Source: Levilactobacillus andaensis (GTDB taxonomy: Bacteria; Bacillota; Bacilli; Lactobacillales; Lactobacillaceae). From it: a DNA stretch of 64,000 bases. Shown piece after piece: positions 18,123 to 27,884 of this stretch. Location: assembly GCF_016861695.1 (NCBI RefSeq), contig NZ_BOLP01000004.1, positions 310,001 to 374,000 of the forward strand, written 5' to 3'. The notes beneath the pieces are model-generated. The model did no database searches. It worked only from the letters and a program-made list of their open reading frames with translations, and had not been told where the DNA came from. Positions within the stretch are counted from its first letter, which is position 1; each line of letters starts with the position of its first letter. The position numbers and the translations under genes are program-made.

Positions 18123-18456
18123 GGCCGCACTGCGGCTGCCAGGGATTCCGCCTGCTCTGATTGATTTCTACTGCATGTAGGTGTTAATCCATCGCTACAC
18201 ACAGAGTATTTGACTGGATTCGCAGCAGGCTGATGGTGCCACGTAGTAACAGCAACCGATATTACTTCGCTATCTATCGCCATCAGGCCACCATGTAAGC
18301 CGAGAGGCCGGCAGATATGGGCTCAGGCGCGTCGTTCTGCTAAGTCGGCGTTTTTGGCCGGCTTAGCAGAAAACCAATCTTGTAGACTCGGTTTTTTCGA
18401 GGCTTCAAGTTGCGTTCGCACCGTTCCAGCCCATATCTGGCGGCCGGTAAGGCGAC
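18123..18456 (-). repeat. Composite repeat, B-A on the minus strand (A deleted, B full)
   Basis: From the + strand, CCGCACTGCGGCTGCCAGG leads to CCTGCT joined to CTGATTG. A linker of about 135 bases follows, then a full reverse B from TAAGCCGAGAGGCCGGCAG to CCGGTAAGGCGA. The layout equals that at 6997-7361. Confidence 0.85.
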
Positions 18457-18520
18457 TGCTAAGCACACCCGTTAACTGTTAGAAACAAGTTTGATGAAAA
18501 ATTGAAAGTAGGCGATAGTT

Positions 18521-20959
18521 TTGCGTAATCAACAATTTGCCATCCGTCCCACTGCCCCCGCAGCGGCTCGCGACGAACTGACTCGAATTCATTTTTTAGA
18601 CGACCAAAATGCTAGCTTAACGACCCCCAGTGCCCTGTTACGGGACCTCTATGATCGTAGCTGGCCGGAATACACCGCCCAACCAGTGGTGGACCAACAA
18701 CTTAGTAATTTAATGGCGACCACAGATGTTGATGGTCTGGACTTCTTAGATCATCACGACAACGTGCCCGTCACCGTCTTTTACAACTTGGCACTCCAGC
18801 GCTTGGCCTTTGCGCCGGGACTGGACTTTCAACTTGCCGACCCACTGAGCGCCATGGCTAAGATTCAATTACCAGTTGCCGACCATGCCGGTGACGACTT
18901 CACTTTGGCCGAACTGGTCCAGGCGTGGTATCTCTTACTAACGACCCACACCAAAAACGGTCAAAGCTTCTTGGACCATCTGACCACCCACGGCTATTTC
19001 GAGCCACTGGTCCACGATGCCAGCGTGGAAAAACCGTTGATCTTTAATGGCAAATCTCAGGCCGTCTTCGACACGAGCCGCTTGATTCGTGAAGTGGTCT
19101 ACGTGGAAAGTCCCCAAGATACCGACCACGACGGCCAACGCGACCTGTTAAAGGCCGAAATCATTCGGCCGGCCGAAACGGAAACTGGCCTTAAGGTCCC
19201 CGTGCTCTACACCGCGAGTCCTTACAACCAAGGCACCAACGACGAATCCGGCGATGCTTTGATGCACAACGTGAACGTCCCGTTACAACCAAAGCAGCCC
19301 AACGACCTGACCTTGGCCGATGTCACCGCCCAACCCGACACCACGCCGCTTCCTGACGCCCGTCCCGTGACGGCCACGACCAAGACGGCCGAAGAGACCT
19401 TTGCCCGGGAACAATCCTACACCCTCAACGACTACTTCTTAGCCCGTGGGTTTGCGGTCGTTTACGCCGCCGGAATCGGGACTAAGGACTCCGATGGTGT
19501 GCGGACCACTGGTGATCCCGAGGAAACGACCTCGACCATTGCCATTATCGAATGGTTGGCTGGCAACCGCACGGCCTTTACCAGTCGTGCCGCTACCCAG
19601 GCCATTCCCGCTTGGTGGAGCAACAAATCCGTTGCGATGACCGGCCGTTCCTACTTAGGAACCCTGGCCACAGCCGCCGCAACCACCGGGGTCGAAGGTC
19701 TCAAGACCGTCATCAGTGAAGCCGCCATTTCCAATTGGTACGACTACTACCGTGACGGCGGACTGGTCATCGCCCCCGGTGGCTTCCCTGGCGAAGACAC
19801 CGACGTGCTGGCCGAAGAAACCTTTAGCCGCGAACTGCTTCCCGGTGACTATCACCGCATTCAGGCCAAATGGCAGGCCGACCTCGCTGCTATCACCCAT
19901 GGTCAGGACCGCGCCACCGGGAACTACAACAGTTTCTGGGACGCCCGCAACTACCTGAAAAACGTCAAAAATATCAAAGCCGACCTCCTGTTAGTCCACG
20001 GACTCAATGACTGGAACGTCAAGCCACGGAACGTCAATAACCTTTGGAATGCCGTCCGCGACTTACCGGTCACCAAGAAGATCATCCTGCACCAAGGTCA
20101 GCATATTTACATCAACGCCTTTCGCTCCATCGACTACACGGACATTGTCAATCTGTGGTTGACCCACGAGCTGTTAGGCGTTGACAACCAGGCGGAAACG
20201 TTGTTGCCAAATGTCATTATCCAAGATAACGTCCAACCGGAGACTTGGAAGGCTTACAAAGATTGGGATGCGCCAACCAACGCGACGCGCACCTTCAATT
20301 TACAAGACGACGAGTTGGTCGACTCCAGTGTCACGGCACCACTCCCTGCCGCAACCAGTTTCAACGACCAATTGCCCGCCGAACAATTTAACCGCTACAC
20401 GCACCACATCGATCAGTGGCAAACTGACCTCTTGGGCGACAAGCATAACGACATGTTCAACCACCGTTTAATTTTCAAGTCGGCCGTTCTGACCGATGAC
20501 CTGGTCTTGGATGGTAAGCCAACCGTTGACCTCCGGGTTGCGGTAAACCAGCCGGTCGGCATGCTGAGTTTCCAAATTGTCGACTACGGTGAGACCAAGC
20601 GGCTCGGTGTCAGCCCAACCATCCTCGCCCGCAAGGCTCTGGACGAAGGCTACCGTTGGCGTGAAGATGACCTGCGTGAGTTCAAGACGACCGCAGCGAC
20701 GCCATTTAAGATGATCACCAAGGGCCACCGCAACCTGCAGAACCGAACCAACGCTTATCATGTTGACGAATTAAAGCCAAACGAATTTTACGACCTTAGC
20801 GTGACGTTACAACCAACCCACTACCGGCTGCTTGCCGGTCACCAACTGGGACTAGTCGTCTACGCCACCGACTTCGGCATGACCGTTCGTGGTAACCAGG
20901 ACCTGCAGTACTCGATTCAGCTTGGAGATTCTGCTTTGCATGTGCCATTTGTAAAGTAG
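18521..20959 (+). CDS. pepX: X-prolyl dipeptidyl aminopeptidase PepX
   Basis: An 812-residue cytoplasmic serine peptidase that removes X-Pro dipeptides from peptide N-termini. The nucleophile is in TGRSYLGT (Ser about 377), the acid is in HGLNDWNV (about 497) and the His is in HQGQHIYI (about 525). The N-terminal dimerisation domain ([12 protein letters not shown]) and the C-terminal jelly-roll domain are both present at normal length. The start is TTG 18521 with only a weak upstream site (AGGCGA). Together with the next gene it processes proline-rich peptides such as those from casein or gluten. Confidence 0.95.
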   Translation: MRNQQFAIRPTAPAAARDELTRIHFLDDQNASLTTPSALLRDLYDRSWPEYTAQPVVDQQLSNLMATTDVDGLDFLDHHDNVPVTVFYNLALQRLAFAPGLDFQLADPLSAMAKIQLPVADHAGDDFTLAELVQAWYLLLTTHTKNGQSFLDHLTTHGYFEPLVHDASVEKPLIFNGKSQAVFDTSRLIREVVYVESPQDTDHDGQRDLLKAEIIRPAETETGLKVPVLYTASPYNQGTNDESGDALMHNVNVPLQPKQPNDLTLADVTAQPDTTPLPDARPVTATTKTAEETFAREQSYTLNDYFLARGFAVVYAAGIGTKDSDGVRTTGDPEETTSTIAIIEWLAGNRTAFTSRAATQAIPAWWSNKSVAMTGRSYLGTLATAAATTGVEGLKTVISEAAISNWYDYYRDGGLVIAPGGFPGEDTDVLAEETFSRELLPGDYHRIQAKWQADLAAITHGQDRATGNYNSFWDARNYLKNVKNIKADLLLVHGLNDWNVKPRNVNNLWNAVRDLPVTKKIILHQGQHIYINAFRSIDYTDIVNLWLTHELLGVDNQAETLLPNVIIQDNVQPETWKAYKDWDAPTNATRTFNLQDDELVDSSVTAPLPAATSFNDQLPAEQFNRYTHHIDQWQTDLLGDKHNDMFNHRLIFKSAVLTDDLVLDGKPTVDLRVAVNQPVGMLSFQIVDYGETKRLGVSPTILARKALDEGYRWREDDLREFKTTAATPFKMITKGHRNLQNRTNAYHVDELKPNEFYDLSVTLQPTHYRLLAGHQLGLVVYATDFGMTVRGNQDLQYSIQLGDSALHVPFVK

Positions 20960-21052
20960 TTTTAAAACTAGTTGTTATCAACTATTAAGGCTGAATGCCA
21001 GCAGTATTATAATCTTGCTGCAATGCTCTGAGTTAATATGGTCTGAGTCTGT

Positions 21053-21080
21053 TGTAATTAGTCTAAATCGACTAATTACC
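21053..21080. promoter_or_regulatory. Perfect 10-bp inverted repeat
   Basis: GTAATTAGTC (21054-21063) and GACTAATTAC (21070-21079) are separated by six bases. It lies between pepX and its terminator-like hairpin. Role unknown. Confidence 0.3.
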
Positions 21081-21100
21081 ATTTCGACTGAAATTACTAG

Positions 21101-21155
21101 AACATCCCAAATGGTGTTACGTAATACAACCGCCATTTGGGATGTTCTTTTGTTA
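21101..21155 (+). terminator. Terminator after pepX
   Basis: AACATCCCAAATGG (21101-21114) pairs perfectly with CCATTTGGGATGTT (21133-21146), then CTTTTGTT follows. Confidence 0.7.
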
Positions 21156-21294
21156 AACTTTTCTCAGCGATATACTAATCGGAACCAATCAGCATAATTG
21201 AGACATCATTAGTTCAAATGTTGTCAATATGTTATTCCACAGCTTGTCAATTGTACTACCTTGTCATTAACCACTTTAATAGCTAGGCATCTAT

Positions 21295-21472
21295 CTGAGC
21301 CGGAGGAGGCCAGAGATGTAGCCGGCCGTGATAATGGCGTTAGTCGGGAGTTTTGCCCGACTTACACCATGGGCGACTTTGAAGACACACTGGTTTTGTG
21401 TGGCTTCAAATCGAGCGAGAGGACCGCTTCTCAGTCCGAAGCGTCCCCACTCTCTGGCAGCCGCAGTGCGTC
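21295..21472 (+). repeat. Module A repeat, near full length
   Basis: It runs from TGAGCCGGAGGAGGCCAGAG to CTCTGGCAGCCGCAGTGCG. The centre has AGTCGGG/CCCGACT and TTTGAAG/CTTCAAA stems. The 3' stem differs from other copies: the CCACAGCAGGCGGAAT block is missing. Confidence 0.85.
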
Positions 21473-21574
21473 CATATTTAACCAGTACAGGTTTTGATTC
21501 GAACACAAGCAGTTTAGAATTTCTGCGAATAGTGATAGAATATTAATAACTCATTAGAAACGGGGGAAACTTTC

Positions 21575-22486
21575 ATGAAGCAAGGCACCACGATTATTAC
21601 CTTAGACAACGGCTATCACCTCTGGACCAACACCCAAGGCACCGGCGATATTCATTTGCTGGCCCTACACGGTGGCCCTGGTGGCAACCACGAATACTGG
21701 GAAGACACGGCTAAGCAATTAGCTAAGCAGGGCTTGAACGTTCAAGTCCACATGTACGACCAACTCGGCTCCTGGTACTCCGACCAACCCGACTACAGCG
21801 ACCCCGAGACCGCTAAGAAGTATCTCACTTACGACTACTTCTTGGATGAAGTTGAAGAAGTTCGCCAAAAATTAGGCATCGACAAGTTCTACCTGATTGG
21901 CCAATCATGGGGTGGCGCCTTAGTTCAAATGTACGCTGCCAAGTATGGTCAACACTTAAAGGGTGCCATCATTTCCTCAATGGTTGATAACATCGACGAA
22001 TACGTTGAAAGCATTAACCATATCCGGGAAACGGTTTTGACACCTGACCAAGTGACCTACATGAAGCAGGTCGAAGCTGACGGCAACTACGACGACGCGA
22101 AATACCAAAGCTACGTGGACATCTTAAACGACGGTTACGTTGACCGGAAGAAGCCCGCCGCTATTTCCCACTTGATCAGCACGATGGCAACCGACGTTTA
22201 TGGTGCCTTCCAAGGTGACAACGAATTTGTCATCAAGGGTAAGCTGAAGGAATGGAACTTCCGCGAACACCTGAAGGAAATCAAGGTCCCAACCCTGTTG
22301 ACCTTTGGGGAACACGAAACCATGCCAATTGCGACCGGTAAGAAGATGGCCAAACTCATTCCGCACTCACGTTTCGTGACGACGCCTGAGGGTGGTCACC
22401 ACCACATGATCGACAACGCTCCCGTTTACTACGATCATTTAGCAACGTTTATCCGCGATGTGGAAAACGACAATTTTAATGCTTAA
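21575..22486 (+). CDS. pepI: Proline iminopeptidase (alpha/beta hydrolase)
   Basis: A 303-residue cytoplasmic peptidase that frees N-terminal proline from peptides. HGGPGG forms the oxyanion hole, GQSWGG holds the nucleophilic Ser, and EGGHHHMID carries the catalytic His; the Asp/Glu region is FGEHETMP. Length and motifs fit the lactobacillus PepI/PepIP group. The ATG has a GGGGGAAAC purine-rich site upstream. Next to pepX, it completes proline-peptide breakdown. Repeat C follows 11 bases after its stop. Confidence 0.88.
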   Translation: MKQGTTIITLDNGYHLWTNTQGTGDIHLLALHGGPGGNHEYWEDTAKQLAKQGLNVQVHMYDQLGSWYSDQPDYSDPETAKKYLTYDYFLDEVEEVRQKLGIDKFYLIGQSWGGALVQMYAAKYGQHLKGAIISSMVDNIDEYVESINHIRETVLTPDQVTYMKQVEADGNYDDAKYQSYVDILNDGYVDRKKPAAISHLISTMATDVYGAFQGDNEFVIKGKLKEWNFREHLKEIKVPTLLTFGEHETMPIATGKKMAKLIPHSRFVTTPEGGHHHMIDNAPVYYDHLATFIRDVENDNFNA

Positions 22487-22497
22487 TCTATAACAAA

Positions 22498-22676
22498 AGA
22501 GAGTGGGACAGAAGGTGGTTAGTCAATGAGCATTAACGTCGATAGACGAATAATCCTGGTTTTGGATTGTTTGTCTATCGGGGTTAAGCGGAGTTGACTG
22601 CCTTTTGTCGCACGTTTCCGCAATATATGTTCGGAGCGCAAAACGGGTCTGGGACTTTTGTCCCAGACCCGTTTTT
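22498..22676 (+). ncRNA. Repeat element C, copy 1: probable structured 3' RNA ending in a terminator
   Basis: The 5' end GTGGGACAGAAG can pair with CTTTTGTCCCA near the 3' end. A stem CGATAGAC/GTCTATCG (22540-22547, 22573-22580) closes the loop GAATAATCCTGG...GATTGTTT. The element ends in GGGTCTGGGAC/GTCCCAGACCC plus a T run. A second copy at 61707-61875 has the same loop and compensated stem bases. It may serve as 3' end of the pepI transcript or as a separate small RNA. Confidence 0.55.
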
Positions 22677-22698
22677 GTAATCAAGTTAATCTCAGACT

Positions 22699-22732
22699 CA
22701 AAAAAAGTGGCCAGACATCACGTCTAACCACT
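22699..22732 (-). terminator. Intrinsic terminator of the L,D-transpeptidase gene
   Basis: On the minus strand AGTGGTTAGAC pairs with GTCTGGCCACT with one interior mismatch step, followed by TTTTTT. Confidence 0.8.
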
Positions 22733-22762
22733 CCATTTCATAGTCACCTACACACTAATCGC

Positions 22763-23365
22763 TTAATGAATCACAACTTTCATCCCATAAGGCACATTGT
22801 TGTAGACCCACTTGGCGTCGGGTACGGATAAGCGAACACATCCATGCGATGCGGCGTTCTTCCCTAATTCCTTGGCTTCACTTTCGATGTAGTTGCCATC
22901 TTTATCGGTCGGCACACTGTGGAACAGGTAGATGCCGTGGTCCTTCCAGGAGACCCAGTAACGGGCACCCTCGCCAGAATTCTGGTTGTAGAAGAACTTC
23001 CCGCGTTCCTCTTGAATGTGGAACGTCCCGTGTGGCGTCCCATTTTCCTTACCGGTCCCCGTCGAGCAATACATGGTGTAGAGCACCGTATCACCGTTCT
23101 TAATGTAGACCCGTTGCTTACTGGTATTGACGTCTAACCATGCATTAGGATACTTTTCCAGATCCGGATAAGCCTTCTCTTCCGACGGCTTACGCCAATT
23201 AATAGTCTCAACTTTAGGCTTTTTGGTGGCAGTCGTCGTCTTAGCTGTCTTGGGCGCCGTACTAGCAACCTTATCTGCCGAGGTCTGTTGAATCACCCGG
23301 TTGATTCCGATTGCGGCTACAATGACCAACACAACAATGACGAGTAATTGTCTAAATCGTCTCAT
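22763..23365 (-). CDS. L,D-transpeptidase (YkuD family)
   Basis: A 200-residue envelope enzyme. The N-terminal anchor is FRQLLVIVVLVIVAAIGI, followed by a Thr/Lys-rich linker and a YkuD catalytic domain from about residue 80. The catalytic block is SHGCVRLS with Cys176; HSV in LFHSVPTD supplies the second conserved His. Such enzymes make 3-3 peptidoglycan crosslinks or attach proteins to the wall. I chose the ATG at 23365 (MRRFRQLL) because GGACGGAG lies upstream; an ORF start at 23413 lacks one. Confidence 0.9.
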   Translation of the reverse strand: MRRFRQLLVIVVLVIVAAIGINRVIQQTSADKVASTAPKTAKTTTATKKPKVETINWRKPSEEKAYPDLEKYPNAWLDVNTSKQRVYIKNGDTVLYTMYCSTGTGKENGTPHGTFHIQEERGKFFYNQNSGEGARYWVSWKDHGIYLFHSVPTDKDGNYIESEAKELGKNAASHGCVRLSVPDAKWVYNNVPYGMKVVIH

Positions 23366-23526
23366 GCTCTCCGTCCTTTTGTTGACATAATTTTCATCTC
23401 TAACGCTAACCATAACGGATTTTTCTGAAAAAGGGAACCATTTCGACCAAAACGTAATCTAGCCGTAAGATTTCAGTCGACCGCGATTCTTCGTGATATC
23501 CGCCCTAGCTGAAACGTGGGCGCCAC

Positions 23527-23630
23527 TTCGCCTTACCGGCCGTCAAATAATAACGAGTCATTATCACCTGGGTCATAAGCTTCAGATAGCATCATTGCGG
23601 TCAATCCCTGGCAACCATCCCGCGGTAAAT
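23527..23630 (+). repeat. Decayed B-A composite remnant
   Basis: CTTCGCCTTACCGGCCG marks a B start. About 65 bases later GTCAATCCCTGGCAACC resembles the A end (GGAATCCCTGGCAGCC). Both fragments have the usual order and strand. Confidence 0.45.
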
Positions 23631-23642
23631 TTACACACGCTC

Positions 23643-25193
23643 TTAGTTGCCAGCCCGTAAACTCAGCTTTTCAACGTTCAAAATCTTGTCGACCAGACCG
23701 TTGTAGAAACTGGCCTCATGGCTCACGATGATGGCGTTCCCTTGGAAGTTCAAGATGGCTTGCTTCAAAGCCTGTTTCGTCTCGTCGTCCAAATGGTTCG
23801 TGGGTTCGTCCATGATTAGGAAGTTGGCTGGTTCAAATTCCATCAGCGCTAACTTGACCTTGGTCTGTTCCCCACCGGAAAGTTCGCCGATTGGCTTCAT
23901 GGCGTTAGCGGAATCCAGACCACACTTGGAAAGCTTGGTCCGAATCGCCTTTTGCGGTAACTTTTCGTACTTCTCCTGAATGATCTGTAGCGGCGTCTGC
24001 TGGTTGTTATCCCAGACCAGTTCTTGGCTGAAGTAACTGATACGCGCGGATGGCGAGAAGTGCGCTTCCCCACCCTTGGCCTTGATCAGCCCCAGAATCG
24101 ATTTGATCAGCGTCGATTTCCCGACCCCGTTAAATCCAGTCAAACCAACCTTTTGGTCCGTCGTCACTGAGAACGTCACCGGCTTCAACAACGGCCGGTC
24201 GTAACCGACAGACAGTTCATCGACCACCAACGCGTTTTGCGACCCGGTTTCCTGGTAAGGGAAATCGAAGTGGGCTTGCACGTTTGTCGAAGGCGGATCG
24301 ACCCGGTCCAATCTGTTCAGCATCTTTTCCCGTGATTTGGCCATGGTCGACTTGGACCCGGCCTTGTTCTTACGGATAAAGCGTTCGGCCTTTTCAATCA
24401 CGACCTGTTGCTTGTCGAACTCACGCTGTTGAGCCTTTTCCTTTTCGCCCCGTTGCCGCATGGCTTGCTTGAAGCTCCCACGGTACTTCGTGATCTGCCC
24501 AAAGGCCACGTTAATGATACAGTTCGTCACGTTTTGGAGGAAGTCGTAATCATGAGAAACGATCAAGGCGGCCCCTTCAAAGTTATTTAAATAGTCTTCC
24601 AACCAGGCAATGTGGGCGACATCCAAGTAGTTCGTCGGTTCGTCCAACAGGATGACGTCTGGATTTTCGAGCAACAGTTTAGCCAAAATGATCTTTGACC
24701 GTTGCCCACCAGACATCTTCGCAACTTCGTGGTCACGACCCATGTCATCCAGGCCTAGCCCAGAGATGACCCGTTCGATCTCCGTTTCAACGTCGTAAAA
24801 GTTTCTGGCGTCCAACACTTCTTGAATGCGGCCAGCGCGTTCGAGGAGCTTGTCCTCCATCGTCTCAGCGTATTCTGTGTACATGGCCGTCATCCGGTCG
24901 TTCATTTCGTACAGGTCAGCGTAGGCCGTGTGGAGAAAATCGATCAACGTCATGCCTTCTGGAATGTCGGCGTATTGATCCAAATAACCCACGTGGGTCT
25001 TCTTTTGCCATTTTACAGATCCCGTCAATGGGAGCTCATGGCCCGTAATGATTTTAATTAAGGTTGACTTACCAACCCCGTTTTGCCCGACGACACCCAT
25101 GTGTTCGCCCTTTTCTAGGGTAAAACTGGCCCCTTCGTATAGCTTCTTATCGGCGAAGCTCATGCTCAGGTCGTCAACTTCTAATAGTGGCAC
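23643..25193 (-). CDS. ABC-F family ATPase (ribosome-associated)
   Basis: A 516-residue protein with two ABC domains and no membrane part. The first domain has GQNGVGKST, KMSGGQRSKI and ILLDEPTNYLD; the second has GFNGVGKST, ELSGGEQTKV and LIMDEPTNHLD. The linker between them (about residues 220-310) is basic and helical, which fits a P-site tRNA interaction motif. ABC-F proteins bind the ribosomal E site and act in translation or antibiotic protection. The start is GTG 25193, after the purine-rich GGGAAGGGA. A short leader with a terminator-like hairpin precedes it. Confidence 0.88.
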   Translation of the reverse strand: MPLLEVDDLSMSFADKKLYEGASFTLEKGEHMGVVGQNGVGKSTLIKIITGHELPLTGSVKWQKKTHVGYLDQYADIPEGMTLIDFLHTAYADLYEMNDRMTAMYTEYAETMEDKLLERAGRIQEVLDARNFYDVETEIERVISGLGLDDMGRDHEVAKMSGGQRSKIILAKLLLENPDVILLDEPTNYLDVAHIAWLEDYLNNFEGAALIVSHDYDFLQNVTNCIINVAFGQITKYRGSFKQAMRQRGEKEKAQQREFDKQQVVIEKAERFIRKNKAGSKSTMAKSREKMLNRLDRVDPPSTNVQAHFDFPYQETGSQNALVVDELSVGYDRPLLKPVTFSVTTDQKVGLTGFNGVGKSTLIKSILGLIKAKGGEAHFSPSARISYFSQELVWDNNQQTPLQIIQEKYEKLPQKAIRTKLSKCGLDSANAMKPIGELSGGEQTKVKLALMEFEPANFLIMDEPTNHLDDETKQALKQAILNFQGNAIIVSHEASFYNGLVDKILNVEKLSLRAGN

Positions 25194-25224
25194 GTTTCGT
25201 CCCTTCCCTTCTTCTCTCACGCAG

Positions 25225-25249
25225 AAAAAAGCCCCGACAACGTCAAGGC
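25225..25249 (-). terminator. Terminator-like hairpin in the ABC-F leader (possible attenuator)
   Basis: On the minus strand GCCTTGAC pairs with GTCGGGGC (two G-U pairs, 3-base loop) and runs into TTTTTT. It lies about 30 bases before the start codon and after a possible promoter (TTGACG 25307-25302, TAAATT 25283-25278). Position and form suggest transcription attenuation. Confidence 0.45.
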
Positions 25250-25380
25250 CAGATTCCTAAACAATATATTAGGTAGTAATTTACCACGAAACGCCCGGGT
25301 TCGTCAACTTCCTCGCCTAGGAGTGTCGCGCCAAACTATGCTATAATAGGTGAAATTTACTGCCTAAGGACTGACAACTT

Positions 25381-25764
25381 ATGAATATTCGTAACATTGA
25401 CCACATCACGCTGACCGTTAGTGACATCGAGCGTTCCGTACGCTGGTACCACGAGGTTTTTGACTTGCCGATCATCGAATTCGACGACGGCCGCCGTGGC
25501 GTTAAGCTCGGCAAACAAAAAATTAATTTCCAACAGAGCGACCAGCCGCATTTGCCCGTGGCCAAGCACCCCACGGTCGGTGGCGCAGACTTTGCCATCA
25601 TCGCGACCGATCCGCTGGCTAACATTTTATCTCATTTGACCAACTACGCCGTTGAAATCGTCGACGGACCACTCCCCAAGCAAGGCGCCATGGGCCCAAT
25701 GACCTCCGTTTACGTGCGTGACCCGGACGAAAACTTGATTGAAATCGGCAAATACGATAAGTAA
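25381..25764 (+). CDS. VOC (glyoxalase/bleomycin resistance-type) family protein
   Basis: A 127-residue single-domain protein of the vicinal oxygen chelate fold. IDHITLTVSDIERSVRWYHE is the usual start with the metal-ligand His, and DPDENLIEIGKYDK at the end carries the second metal-ligand Glu. A central SVYVRDPD strand is also typical. The family includes glyoxalases, dioxygenases and resistance proteins; the activity is open. It lies 15 bases before the CPBP protease gene and is probably co-transcribed with it. Confidence 0.88.
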   Translation: MNIRNIDHITLTVSDIERSVRWYHEVFDLPIIEFDDGRRGVKLGKQKINFQQSDQPHLPVAKHPTVGGADFAIIATDPLANILSHLTNYAVEIVDGPLPKQGAMGPMTSVYVRDPDENLIEIGKYDK

Positions 25765-25778
25765 AGGAGGTCTGCCCC

Positions 25779-26471
25779 TTGCGAAACATCGTTAATGATG
25801 GACTTGACTGGCTATCTCGCAGCTTAAAGTGGATCGGCTTTTTGGCGATCTACCTCATCGACACGGGCATCCTGACCTTCGCGACGGCCATGGTCAAGCG
25901 GCCCGGCGTCGTTAACCGCTCGATTGGGGTCATGCTGATCTATTCGGCATTGTTACTGGCCCTGATTACGTGGCGCTATCAAAAGCAACTGATGCAAAAT
26001 AATCCGCGTCACTTTGGTCATACCCGTTTTACGACCAAAACGGTGACACAATTAATCGGCTTTTTTCTATTGATGTTGGCGATTCAGTTCGCCTGGAATT
26101 TGCTGATCAACACCCACGTTCTGAGTGACCCCGCAAACCAAACGGCCCTGAACTCCCAAGTGTTGCAGCTCCCATTTTGGAATTTAGCCTACTCGATCCT
26201 GTTCGCCCCGGTCATCGAGGAACTCATCTTCCGCGGTATCTTCCTCAATTACTTTTTCCGGGGCAACTCGCGGACACTGAATTTTCTCGGTGTGTTCATG
26301 TCCGGCCTGATTTTCGGCTACCTCCACACCATGAGCCTCACGCCAACGCTCATTATGTACGCGGCACTCGGTTGGGTCTTGGGGGCCGCCTACCTGCATT
26401 TCCGAGACATCCGCTACAATACCACGCTTCATTTTCTGAATAACGCAATGTCTCTGATGGCCTTTATGTAG
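25779..26471 (+). CDS. CPBP family intramembrane metalloprotease
   Basis: A 230-residue membrane protein with about six membrane segments. The Abi/CPBP catalytic motifs are EELIFRG (EExxxR), the His in FGYLHTMS, and HFLNNA near the C-terminus. In lactobacilli such proteins are linked to self-immunity against bacteriocins or to processing of membrane-bound factors; no bacteriocin gene is visible nearby. Start TTG 25779 with AAAGGAGG 9 bases upstream. Confidence 0.87.
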   Translation: MRNIVNDGLDWLSRSLKWIGFLAIYLIDTGILTFATAMVKRPGVVNRSIGVMLIYSALLLALITWRYQKQLMQNNPRHFGHTRFTTKTVTQLIGFFLLMLAIQFAWNLLINTHVLSDPANQTALNSQVLQLPFWNLAYSILFAPVIEELIFRGIFLNYFFRGNSRTLNFLGVFMSGLIFGYLHTMSLTPTLIMYAALGWVLGAAYLHFRDIRYNTTLHFLNNAMSLMAFM

Positions 26472-26510
26472 CTGTCAAACTAGCATGTAAATTAGGCAAC
26501 CTAGTGGTCC

Positions 26511-26680
26511 TTTCGCCTTACCGGCCGCCAGATATGGGCTGGAACGGTGCGGACACAACTTGAAGTCTCGAAAAACACGAGTCTCCAAGGTTGGTCTTCT
26601 GCTAAGCTGGCGGAGGTTCACCGCCAACTAAGCAGAACGACGCGCCTGAGCCCATATATGGCGACCTCTCGGCTTACACA
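26511..26680 (+). repeat. Module B repeat, full length
   Basis: It runs from TTTCGCCTTACCGGCCGCCAG to CGACCTCTCGGCTTACAC. A tail shared by several copies follows, holding the stem GATAATGAAC/GTTCATTATC (26701-26728). A short A copy on the same strand lies 350 bases on. Confidence 0.9.
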
Positions 26681-26786
26681 ATAGTTTTCTGACAACTTAG
26701 ATAATGAACATAAAGTTCATTATCCATCGATTCTTGCTAATACTGGATTGAAACAGGCAATTCGTCCTTCAGCAATCAATTTCAAA

Positions 26787-26828
26787 ACGGCTTCAGCCCC
26801 CCACGTTGGGAAGCTGGAGCCGTTTTTG
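26787..26828 (+). terminator. Intrinsic terminator-like hairpin
   Basis: ACGGCTTCAGC (26788-26798) pairs with GCTGGAGCCGT (26814-26824) with one wobble or mismatch, followed by TTTT. It probably ends the transcript of the CPBP gene. Confidence 0.65.
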
Positions 26829-27031
26829 CCCACACTCATTTTTCCTTTTAAAACTTCACTAGAGTTGGCTGATAACCATAAAAATTAGCGTACTGACTAT
26901 CAACTTAATCCATTCACCAAGACCTAGAACTAAGTCATACATCATCACTGCTCAGAAAGTTCTAGCAAGATTGTCTAACTCAGCGTAGGACTTTGACTCG
27001 TCTTTGGGTCTTTTGCTGAAACAAAGAACAA

Positions 27032-27100
27032 TCAAAGCCGGAGGAAGCCAGGGATACAGCCGGCCGTGGTAATCTTGGTAGCTGGCAGCCGCAGTGCGCA
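27032..27100 (+). repeat. Module A deletion derivative
   Basis: AAAGCCGGAGGAAGCCAGGGA and the block CAGCCGGCCGTGG join after few bases to TAGCTGGCAGCCGCAGTGCG, so about 120 internal bases are missing. Confidence 0.8.
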
Positions 27101-27113
27101 GTGCAATCCAATC

Positions 27114-27884
27114 TTACTCCGCAAACAACGTCAACAAGTCTTCCTGTCGCAGATTCTGTTTTTCCTCGCCGCGGACATCCAGCTTGATCTGCCCGTCTTG
27201 GACCATCACGAGCCGATTGCCATAGGTCAAGGCATCACTCATTTTGTGGGTGATCATCATCGTGGTCAATTGGTTCTCTTCCACAATGGTTTGGGTCAGA
27301 TCCATGACCTTTTGACTGGTCTGGGGGTCCAACGCCGCCGTGTGCTCATCCAATAAGAGCAAGTCGGGATGACTCAGCGTTGCCATCAGGAGCGACAAAG
27401 CCTGACGTTGTCCACCCGACAAGTATTTGACCTGCGTTGTTAGCCGGTCTTCCAAGCCCATGTTCAATGGCCGCAACAACGCCTGATACGCCGCGACCTG
27501 ACTGGCCTTGCGGTAGCGGTGCAAACTCATACTGCCTGTATGTTGCTGGGCCAGCGTGAGATTCTGGGCCACGCTGAGTTCCCCCGCCGTGCCCATCTTG
27601 GGGTCCTGGAAGACCCGCGACAACCATTTCGACCGGTACGCGATTGGTTTCTTGGTGACGTCATGGCCCGCTAAGGCTAGTGTCCCGGCATCGGCCGACA
27701 GCGTGCCCGCAATCGTGTTCAACAGGGTCGATTTACCGGCCCCGTTATTCCCAATCACCGCGATAAAATCGCCCGGTTCAATGGTAAGGCTGACGTCCTT
27801 TAAGACGTGACGCTCATTTGCTGTCCCGGGAAAGAAGACCTTCTGGAGATGTTTGACGGTTAAGACTGCGGTTGCTTGCTTCAT
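27114..27884 (-). CDS. ABC transporter ATP-binding protein (TrpZ-like, copy 1)
   Basis: A 256-residue ATPase for the importer encoded just upstream. Walker A is GNNGAGKST, the signature is LSGGQRQALSLLMAT, Walker B is LLLLDEHTAALDP (His after DE, as in this subfamily), and the switch His is in MITHKMSDA. The start is one of two close ATGs (27884 or 27890) behind TTGGAG; I took 27884. The start lies about 70 bases inside the permease gene, so translation is coupled. Its plus-strand paralogue is at 34402-35172. Confidence 0.85.
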   Translation of the reverse strand: MKQATAVLTVKHLQKVFFPGTANERHVLKDVSLTIEPGDFIAVIGNNGAGKSTLLNTIAGTLSADAGTLALAGHDVTKKPIAYRSKWLSRVFQDPKMGTAGELSVAQNLTLAQQHTGSMSLHRYRKASQVAAYQALLRPLNMGLEDRLTTQVKYLSGGQRQALSLLMATLSHPDLLLLDEHTAALDPQTSQKVMDLTQTIVEENQLTTMMITHKMSDALTYGNRLVMVQDGQIKLDVRGEEKQNLRQEDLLTLFAE

